In this document: positions 6,929 to 13,069 of the stretch, in pieces
Numbering within the stretch: position 1 is the first letter of the stretch
How the letters are laid out: the number at the start of each line of letters is the position of its first letter
The notes under the pieces: model-generated
Seen by the model: only the letters and a program-made list of their open reading frames with translations
Database searches by the model: none
What the model was told of the DNA's origin: nothing
Made by a program: the position numbers and the translations under genes
Assembly (NCBI GenBank): GCA_030592985.1
Contig: JAUVIB010000022.1
Location: forward strand, 1 to 15,953
Source: Calditrichaceae bacterium
Lineage (GTDB): Bacteria; Calditrichota; Calditrichia; Calditrichales; Calditrichaceae
Reading direction: 5' to 3'
DNA: 15,953 bases

Positions 6929-8494
6929 ATGGGTCTTCATTGGCTGGATGTTGTCGTTATAGTTGTTTATATGGGTTCTCTCATTTTAATGGGGTACTAT
7001 TTCTCGCGAAAAAATAATAGTACAGAAGAGTATTTTGTAGGTGGAAGGTCTTATTCAGGATGGATAATAGGCCTAAGTATGGTAGGTACTTCGATTAGTT
7101 CGGTAACTTTTCTGGCCTATCCGGCTGATGGATTTAAAACAGCGTGGTTGAGATTTATACCTAATTTTATGCTGCCTATCGGTATTCTGACGGCTATCTA
7201 TCTTTTCCTTCCATTTTTCAGAAGAACAAAAGTAACCTCAGCCTATGAATATTTAGAGCACCGTTTTGGGCCATCAGCCCGTGTATATGGTGCGGTCACT
7301 TTTATTATCAGCCAGTTAATTCGTCTGGCATTAATATTATATTTATTATCTCTGCTATTACATGAAATGACCGGATATAGCGCCTTAGTTTGCGTAGTTC
7401 TGGCAGGTATTTTCGTTGCAGCTTATACCATCATGGGAGGGATTGATGCTGTAATCTGGACTGATGTTATTCAGACAATAGTTTTATTCCTTGGTGGAGC
7501 GATCGTTTTAGGTGTAATTATCTATGCCATACCCGGCGGTTTAGGTGAAATAATATCAGTTGCCTCCGCTGATGGTAAATTAGCCTTTACAGATTGGGTA
7601 GACGGACATGCTGAGGAGGTTAGTTGGGGACTTTCTTTGAAAAATAAAACCGGCCTGATGATGCTTATACTCGGGTTATCGGTCTGGCTTCAGGAATACG
7701 GAACAAATCAGAATCTAATTCAGCGTTACGCTGCTTCCAGAAATATGAAAGAGGCCAAAAAGGCAATGCTTTTTTCAAATTTAAACATTGTTATTTGGGC
7801 ATTTTATTATTTTCTAGGAACAGCATTGTACGTATTTTTTAAACAAAATCCCACTGTGGAAGCAACGGAGATATTAGATGGTATTAGAAAAGCGGAGCAA
7901 ATTTTACCCTATTTTATCATAAATTATTTGCCCCCCGGGATAACGGGTATCGTAATTGCCGCTGCGGTAGCTGCTGCTATGTCGTCGCTGGATTCCAGTA
8001 TTAATGCTATTTCGACCGTTACAGTGCATGATATTTACCGCCGTCACTTTGTAACAGACAAGGAAGATAAACATTATTTAAGAGTCGCCTGGGTTATTGC
8101 ATCCATTGCATCTATAATTATGATAATAGGAGCAGGTATATTAACTCAGATTGAAGATAACACATTGCAGGATACCGCTACAATTCTGGCCTCAGTGGTA
8201 ATGGGCGGTGTATTTGGATTATATCTGTTTGGATTTATAACCAAAAGAGGCGGTATTAAAGCCGTTTGGTTCGGAATTTCAATTACTTTACTTTTCTCAA
8301 TGTGGACTGTTTTGATGAAAAAAGGGTTTTTACCGGACTGGATGAGCGTTCCATTTGACCTTTATTATACCGGATTTATGAGTCATATTATTATGTTTAC
8401 GTTCATTTTTGCAGGTACAATGTTCTTTGTAACGAAAAAACTGAAGCTAAAGAACTTAACAATTTGGACCCAGGATAAGGAGCCCATTAAATAA
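6929..8494 (+). CDS. Sodium:solute symporter (SSS/SLC5 family)
   Basis: This 521-residue inner-membrane transporter probably imports the sugar used by the operon with sodium. About thirteen hydrophobic segments run from residue 5 to 500. Family features are EEYFVGGRS (33-41), GLSMVGTSISSVTFLAYP (48-65) in the first unwound helix region, IMGGIDAVIWTDVIQ (168-182) and AAAVAAAMSSLDSSINAIST (344-363), whose serines (352, 353) align with the sodium-site serines of the vSGLT type. Length and pattern match sugar-type members, but substrate cannot be assigned from sequence alone. The ATG has AGGAG at 6918-6922. It lies 47 bases after the aldolase gene. Confidence 0.92.
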   Translation: MGLHWLDVVVIVVYMGSLILMGYYFSRKNNSTEEYFVGGRSYSGWIIGLSMVGTSISSVTFLAYPADGFKTAWLRFIPNFMLPIGILTAIYLFLPFFRRTKVTSAYEYLEHRFGPSARVYGAVTFIISQLIRLALILYLLSLLLHEMTGYSALVCVVLAGIFVAAYTIMGGIDAVIWTDVIQTIVLFLGGAIVLGVIIYAIPGGLGEIISVASADGKLAFTDWVDGHAEEVSWGLSLKNKTGLMMLILGLSVWLQEYGTNQNLIQRYAASRNMKEAKKAMLFSNLNIVIWAFYYFLGTALYVFFKQNPTVEATEILDGIRKAEQILPYFIINYLPPGITGIVIAAAVAAAMSSLDSSINAISTVTVHDIYRRHFVTDKEDKHYLRVAWVIASIASIIMIIGAGILTQIEDNTLQDTATILASVVMGGVFGLYLFGFITKRGGIKAVWFGISITLLFSMWTVLMKKGFLPDWMSVPFDLYYTGFMSHIIMFTFIFAGTMFFVTKKLKLKNLTIWTQDKEPIK

Positions 8495-8551
8495 GTTCTC
8501 TCTGCAATGTGAAGGATTTTAATATTTGGCGCTTAAGAAGGGTTGGTTTCG

Positions 8552-9241
8552 TTGAGAATACAGTTTCTCCAGCATGTTCCGTTTGAAGGATTAGGGTCGA
8601 TTCAGCCATGGATTGAAAAATCAGAACACATTTTACTGAGTACCCAATTATATGATATTGATAGGTTACCGGAGGTAAATGAGTTTGATGCCCTGATCAT
8701 TATGGGCGGGCCTATGGGTATTTATGATTATGAAGCTTATCCCTGGCTGGCAGCTGAGAAGAAATTAATCGCTGAATCCATTCAATCCGGGAAAAAAATT
8801 CTTGGGATTTGCCTTGGAGCTCAACTCATTGCCGATGTTCTTGGAGCTAAGGTCAGTAATAATGAATATAGGGAAATCGGCTGGTACCCGGTAAAAAAAA
8901 CCACAGAATCGGAACAATCAGCGATAAATTCAATTTTGCCGCAGAAAGTTGAAGTTTTTCATTGGCATGGAGATGTCTTTGATATTCCGGCCGGCTCTGT
9001 CAGACTTTTTAATAGTGCTGCCTGTGAAAATCAGGCTTTTATTTATAAGGAACAGGTACTAGCTCTGCAATTTCACATGGAAATGATGTACAAAAATTGT
9101 GAAGAAATTATTGAAAACGGTTCCGACGACCTGCTTCCGGACCGTTTCGTGCAGTCAGCGGATGAAATGTTAGCGAACCAAGACCGTTTTCAGAGAACAA
9201 ATAAATTAATGAATACCATTTTGGATTATTTTATAAAATGA
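8552..9241 (+). CDS. Class I glutamine amidotransferase (GATase1) domain protein
   Basis: This 229-residue stand-alone amidotransferase resembles GMP synthase-like GATase1 proteins. The glutaminase triad is visible: nucleophile C87 in GICLGAQ (85-91), and H175 and E177 in LQFHMEM (172-178). The oxyanion strand is MGGPMG (51-56). It would hydrolyse glutamine or a related gamma-glutamyl compound; no acceptor or synthase domain is fused. The start is a TTG. I prefer 8552 (MRIQFLQHVPFEG, the usual N-terminus of this family) because AGAAGGG at 8536-8542 lies nine bases upstream; the in-frame TTG at 8543 would touch that site. It is embedded in the sugar operon, 57 bases after the transporter and 18 before the kinase-phosphatase, where an amidotransferase is unexpected. 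Confidence 0.88.
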   Translation: MRIQFLQHVPFEGLGSIQPWIEKSEHILLSTQLYDIDRLPEVNEFDALIIMGGPMGIYDYEAYPWLAAEKKLIAESIQSGKKILGICLGAQLIADVLGAKVSNNEYREIGWYPVKKTTESEQSAINSILPQKVEVFHWHGDVFDIPAGSVRLFNSAACENQAFIYKEQVLALQFHMEMMYKNCEEIIENGSDDLLPDRFVQSADEMLANQDRFQRTNKLMNTILDYFIK

Positions 9242-9259
9242 TTTTTTGAAAGGATGGAA

Positions 9260-11155
9260 ATGAAGGAAGAAAAAATAAAGGAACTTTTAAATAAAATTAA
9301 TAATGATGTAAAGATTGCTATTTATGGCGATTTTTGCCTTGATGCCTATTGGACGTTAGATCCCAAAGGATCAGAAATTTCTGTTGAAACCGGTTTGCAT
9401 GCCGAGGCGGTTGCTTCACATAAATATTCCCTTGGCGGAGCATCAAATGTTGTTGCTAATTTAGCGGCCTTAAAACCGGCTGCTGTAAAGCTCTTTGGTG
9501 TTAAAGGTAATGATATTTTTGCACAAGAAATGGTTCGGCAATTAAACGATCTTGGGGTTGATACAAGCGGATTGGTTACTCAGGATGAAAATTTTGATAC
9601 CTATACTTTTAGTAAAAGAATACTCGATGGTGAAGAACAGCCACGGATTGATTTCGGTTTTTATAATAAACGCTCTGAGGAAACGGATAAGCAGATTATT
9701 AAGAATATACGGGCTGCCATCGGGGATATAGATGTTATTTTGCTTAACCAACAGGTTCCGGGGAGTATTACCAATGAGATGTTTATTGACGATCTAAACA
9801 AATTGATCGCCGATTTCCCATCAAAAACATTCATTTTGGATTCCAGGCATTATGCGGAAAAATTTAATAATGTTTCTCTAAAACTAAATGATCTTGAAGT
9901 AGCCAGGTTAAACGGTGAATCCGGCGAACATTTTAGTACAGACCAAATTGAAAAATTTGCTAAAGCGCTTTATGAAAAGAATAAAAAACCTGTTTTTATC
10001 ACCCGCGGCGCTAAGGGACTGTTAGCCTGTGATTCTACCGGTGTTTATACTATTCAAGGGATTCAGCTTTTGAAACATATAGATACCGTTGGCGCAGGTG
10101 ATACGGCATTCAGCGCTATTGCCACGGCGCTTGCCGGTGGAGCTAATCTTCAGGAAGTAATTAATTTCGCAAATTTTGCCGCTGCAGTTACCGTACAAAA
10201 ACTTTTTCAAACCGGTGTGGCCTATCCGGATGAGGTTTATACTGTTGGTAGTGATCCTGACTATGTATATCAGCCGGAATTGGCCGAGGATATTCGTCAG
10301 GCAAAGTATAGTGGAAATACAGAGATAGAAATTTGCTGTAATATTGATACTTTGATAACCGGGAAAATTAAACATGCTGTTTTTGACCATGACGGTACAA
10401 CCAGTGTGCTCCGTGAAGGCTGGGAAAAGGTCATGGAGCCGGTAATGGTGAAAGCCGTGCTTGGTGACCAGTATGATACTGTCGATGAGGATACCTATCA
10501 AAAAGTGGTCATACAATCTCAGGAATTTATTGAAAAAACGACCGGTATTCAAACCATTGTGCAAATGGAATTGTTAATTGATATGGTGAGATATTTCGGG
10601 TTTGTACCGGAAGATAAAATTCTTGATAAGTTCGGATATAAAGCAATTTACAACGATGCTTTAATGAAAATGGTTAATCAACGGGAAGCAAAATTAAGAT
10701 CCGGTGAACTGACAGTAGATGATTTTGCAGTAAAAAATGCTATTGAATTACTTCACGAGCTTCATGAAAGAGGCATCACCCTTTACCTTGCCAGTGGAAC
10801 AGATGTTGATGATGTGAAAAATGAAGCTGAAGCAATGGGTTATGCAGATTTATTTAATGGAGGTATCTATGGGTCTGTAGGTGATGTGAGCAAATATTCA
10901 AAAAAAATGGTGATAGATAATATCATAACCTCCAATAATTTACATGGCGCCGAATTGATTACTTTTGGTGACGGACCTGTGGAAATTCGCGAATGTCGTA
11001 AACAGGAAGGTATTACTGTTGGCGTTGCCAGCGATGAAATAAGGCGGCATGGTTTAAATATTGAGAAACGTACTCGTTTAATAAAAGCGGGCGCTGATTT
11101 CATTATTCCCGATTTTTCTCAGTACAAACAGCTTTTTAAAATATTATTTGACTAA
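9260..11155 (+). CDS. Fusion of an RfaE1/PfkB-type sugar kinase and a HAD phosphatase
   Basis: This 631-residue protein has two enzyme domains. Residues 17-325 are a PfkB/ribokinase kinase most like RfaE1 (HldE kinase half): GDFCLDAYW (23-31), YSLGGASNVVANLAAL (56-71), NQQVPG (163-168), ITRGAKG (247-253) and signature DTVGAGDTAFSA (275-286) with catalytic D281. After a linker, residues 370-631 form a HAD hydrolase: motif I DHDGT (376-380; nucleophile D376, acid/base D378), motif II LASGTD (510-515; S512), candidate motif III lysine K545, K548 or K549, and motif IV FGDGPVE (569-575; D571). A helical cap lies between motifs I and II. Kinase and phosphatase in one chain suggests a sugar bisphosphate intermediate or damage control. 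The ATG at 9260 suits GAAAGGA upstream better than the ATG at 9254. It is the last gene of the operon. Confidence 0.88.
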   Translation: MKEEKIKELLNKINNDVKIAIYGDFCLDAYWTLDPKGSEISVETGLHAEAVASHKYSLGGASNVVANLAALKPAAVKLFGVKGNDIFAQEMVRQLNDLGVDTSGLVTQDENFDTYTFSKRILDGEEQPRIDFGFYNKRSEETDKQIIKNIRAAIGDIDVILLNQQVPGSITNEMFIDDLNKLIADFPSKTFILDSRHYAEKFNNVSLKLNDLEVARLNGESGEHFSTDQIEKFAKALYEKNKKPVFITRGAKGLLACDSTGVYTIQGIQLLKHIDTVGAGDTAFSAIATALAGGANLQEVINFANFAAAVTVQKLFQTGVAYPDEVYTVGSDPDYVYQPELAEDIRQAKYSGNTEIEICCNIDTLITGKIKHAVFDHDGTTSVLREGWEKVMEPVMVKAVLGDQYDTVDEDTYQKVVIQSQEFIEKTTGIQTIVQMELLIDMVRYFGFVPEDKILDKFGYKAIYNDALMKMVNQREAKLRSGELTVDDFAVKNAIELLHELHERGITLYLASGTDVDDVKNEAEAMGYADLFNGGIYGSVGDVSKYSKKMVIDNIITSNNLHGAELITFGDGPVEIRECRKQEGITVGVASDEIRRHGLNIEKRTRLIKAGADFIIPDFSQYKQLFKILFD

Positions 11156-11162
11156 ACAGATA

Positions 11163-11170
11163 AGAAACAA
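11163..11170. repeat. Left target-site duplication AGAAACAA
   Basis: AGAAACAA lies immediately outside the left end of the 412-bp element, eight bases after the kinase-phosphatase stop codon. An identical copy sits immediately outside the right end. Confidence 0.6.
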
Positions 11171-11582
11171 GAGTCTATGTCGTTTTCTATGGGTAAATAT
11201 ATTTAAAAACGTTTTTGCCACGGATTAACACTGAATTTCACGGATTAAATAATGAAGTTACTATCTACAACTATTGCCCAAACCCTGAACGAAAAATCCG
11301 GATGTTTTTAATTTCGTTTCTCCGTCTCTGATGTGAACCATTATAAAGCGCTTTTTAATAGCTTTATTTTTAATATGTTGCAGATTCATCAGTTGATCAA
11401 AAGAGAAAAAGAAATATCAATTCTATGTTTTTGCTCAAATACTAAAATAAGAATTTTACATAATAATTTTTTAACATATACCTAATTTATTTCCGTGTTT
11501 AATCTGCCTGCCCGCCAATTTTTAAGGTGGGTGGGAATCCGTGGCTGGATTTTTAATTACCCACACTATTCGACATAGAGCC
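11171..11582. mobile_element. MITE-like non-autonomous element, ISL3-type ends (inferred)
   Basis: The 412-bp segment has imperfect terminal inverted repeats and no transposase. TCTATGTCG (11174-11182) matches CGACATAGA (11571-11579), TGGGTAA (11190-11196) matches TTACCCA (11557-11563) at the same 16-base offset, and GCCACGGATT (11217-11226) matches AATCCGTGGC (11536-11545) after a 9-bp length difference. The outer 23 bases agree at 18 positions. Both ends abut the octamer AGAAACAA, as expected for an 8-bp target duplication. Read inward, the right end begins GGCTCTATGTCG, which resembles ISL3-family ends as I recall them, and ISL3 elements make 8-bp duplications. Inside are two CACGGATTAA copies 20 bp apart (11219-11228, 11239-11248) and a strong hairpin at 11507-11535. 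No open frame of note is present. Confidence 0.6.
11507..11535. repeat. Strong hairpin CCTGCCCGCC/GGTGGGTGGG
   Basis: CCTGCCCGCC (11507-11516) and GGTGGGTGGG (11526-11535) pair over 10 bp with three G-T wobbles and a 9-nt loop. It is GC-rich within very AT-rich DNA and lies near the right end of the mobile element. It may be a nested palindromic repeat and could stop transcription leaving the sugar operon, although the tract after it is GAATCC rather than a U-run. Confidence 0.5.
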
Positions 11583-11590
11583 AGAAACAA
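11583..11590. repeat. Right target-site duplication AGAAACAA
   Basis: This is an exact copy of 11163-11170, directly adjacent to the right terminal repeat of the element. Confidence 0.6.
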
Positions 11591-11792
11591 AGTGAGTTTC
11601 AAGAAAGTAGCTAATAAATAACTCCAAATTGAGCGATTCATTAGCAGTCATCACGATTACCTGCTCAAAGCATTCTCGCATCAGTCTCTAAGCTGATTTC
11701 CTCCACACCTGAGCCGGATAAGGATTAAGAGATTTTAAATGTGATGTCTGGCTAAAATCAATGTATCAAAAATGAATCAGGGGAACGCAAAG
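11591..11792. other. Leader of the permease gene with a TTGAGC/GCTCAA repeat
   Basis: This stretch holds no convincing gene. TTGAGC (11629-11634) and GCTCAA (11663-11668) form an inverted repeat with a 28-nt interior that contains CGATT twice. A 42-codon reverse-strand open frame reaching from about 11683 into the mobile element has no visible start signal and I do not call it. I see no clear promoter, though one must exist if the permease is expressed independently of the sugar operon. Confidence 0.35.
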
Positions 11793-12944
11793 GTGAATTT
11801 GCGAGCCATATATAAAGAAATATTTCACAGAAAAATAAATTTTCTTTTGGGTATTTTGGCAATAACTATAGCAGTTACTTTATTTGTATCGTTTTATACA
11901 ATGAGCGAGGCTTCCAAGCGGGAAACAATCCGTATAAATCAGGATATGGGATTTAATTTACGTATCGTGCCCCAAAAAACTGATATGAACAAATTCTGGC
12001 ATCTTGGATATTCTGAATATACCATGCCGCAGGAGAAAGTTTTGTGGTCTATGTCTTTCAACGATTTCTCATTTGCACATCTGACAGCAATCCTTCATCA
12101 TAAAATTTTATGGCATGGAATAAAAATAATTCTTACCGGAATATCAAATGAGATCGAATCCTCAGACATAAAACACACACCTATGATCCATATCATCAAA
12201 CCAGAACATCTTATTTTAGGATATGAAGTTGCCAATAAATTAGACCTTAAACAGGGTGATAATGTTAATCTGCTGGGAAAAGCTTTTATTATATCAAATA
12301 CACTCTCTGAAAATGGCAATATGGATGATATTCGCATATTTGGCAGACTTGAGGAAATTCAGGATATTCTGAATATGAGAGGACAGGTAAATGAAATCAG
12401 AGTATTGAATTGTCTTTGTCTGATTTCTGGTAAAGAGGATCCACTTCTCATCATGAGAAAACAATTGCAACAAGTGCTACCGGAATCACGGATTATCATG
12501 GATAAGAATATTACCATGATCCGCGAGCAGCAACGTCTGATGTTTGAGAAATACTTTGCTCTTATAATTCCATTTGTTGTTGTGGTTTGTGCCATATGGA
12601 TAGCGGTCATTGTTCTAATAAATGTTCGGGATCGAAAGCAGGAAATAGGTACTCTTCGTGCTCAGGGATACGGAGGAGGATATATTGCCACTCTTTTTTT
12701 GGGAAAAGCAATTTTATTTGGTGTACTGGGAGCTTTCCTTGGTTTTATCATTGGTTCTGTACTTTCCCTGATTTATGGTCCGGACATTTTTATGGTAACT
12801 GCAAGTTCTGTTAAACCGATGTATGGCTTATTAGGATGGTCCTTATTAGCAGCCACGGTTTTTTCTGTTACCTCAGCATTATTACCGACATTAGTTGCCG
12901 TTACACAGGATTCAGTTCAGATTCCGAGGGGAGAGTTAAGATGA
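11793..12944 (+). CDS. FtsX/MacB-type ABC transporter permease
   Basis: This 383-residue inner-membrane permease has the FtsX layout. One membrane helix lies near the N-terminus (about 17-36), followed by a large extracytoplasmic domain (about 40-250), then three helices (about 255-277, 301-329 and 345-371). The conserved loop after the second helix reads NVRDRKQEIGTLRAQGYG (277-294), the hallmark of FtsX permeases, which transmit ATPase motion rather than form a channel. The start is probably GTG at 11793, with AGGGGA eight bases upstream and an N-terminus (NLRAIYKEIFHRKINFLLG) that begins as this family does; the ATG at 11772 would add seven polar residues and overlap that site. The stop overlaps the ATG of an ATPase remnant (ATGA). 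Without its ATPase the protein may be inactive or may use one encoded elsewhere. Confidence 0.88.
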   Translation: MNLRAIYKEIFHRKINFLLGILAITIAVTLFVSFYTMSEASKRETIRINQDMGFNLRIVPQKTDMNKFWHLGYSEYTMPQEKVLWSMSFNDFSFAHLTAILHHKILWHGIKIILTGISNEIESSDIKHTPMIHIIKPEHLILGYEVANKLDLKQGDNVNLLGKAFIISNTLSENGNMDDIRIFGRLEEIQDILNMRGQVNEIRVLNCLCLISGKEDPLLIMRKQLQQVLPESRIIMDKNITMIREQQRLMFEKYFALIIPFVVVVCAIWIAVIVLINVRDRKQEIGTLRAQGYGGGYIATLFLGKAILFGVLGAFLGFIIGSVLSLIYGPDIFMVTASSVKPMYGLLGWSLLAATVFSVTSALLPTLVAVTQDSVQIPRGELR

Positions 12945-12994
12945 TCGAACTTGAGACAATGTTTAAAAAGTATGATCGAATTTTCCTGATTTGA
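12941..12994 (+). pseudogene. N-terminal remnant of an ABC ATPase
   Basis: The ATG at 12941-12943 overlaps the permease stop as ATGA, a typical translational coupling. It opens a 17-codon frame, MIELETMFKKYDRIFLI, ending at TGA 12992-12994. The beginning, MIEL-x-x-(I/M)FKKY, is how MacB/LolD-type ATPases start, before the A-loop and Walker A. Nothing resembling Walker A, signature or Walker B follows in any forward frame before the next gene at 13070. The likely explanation is a deletion of the ATPase body. A short coupled leader peptide is a less likely alternative. Confidence 0.6.
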
Positions 12995-13008
12995 ATCCAA
13001 GATTCAAA
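12990..13008. terminator. 8-bp hairpin at the ATPase breakpoint
   Basis: TTTGAATC (12990-12997) pairs perfectly with GATTCAAA (13001-13008) around a 3-nt loop. It begins inside the remnant's stop region. There is no U-tract, so termination would be weak. It may instead be a footprint of the rearrangement that removed the ATPase. Confidence 0.35.
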
Positions 13009-13069
13009 ATAAGTTACGAACTTAATTAATTCTTGTTCTTTTATCATTTCAAATCTGAAGGGGTAAAAA

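Noticed and set aside
10022..10564. 180-codon reverse-strand open frame
   Set aside because: It is antisense to the kinase-HAD gene, whose motifs on the forward strand are clear; no family features are seen in the reverse translation.
11556..11683. 42-codon reverse-strand open frame across the right end of the mobile element
   Set aside because: It is short, lacks a start signal and spans the element boundary, so it is probably chance.
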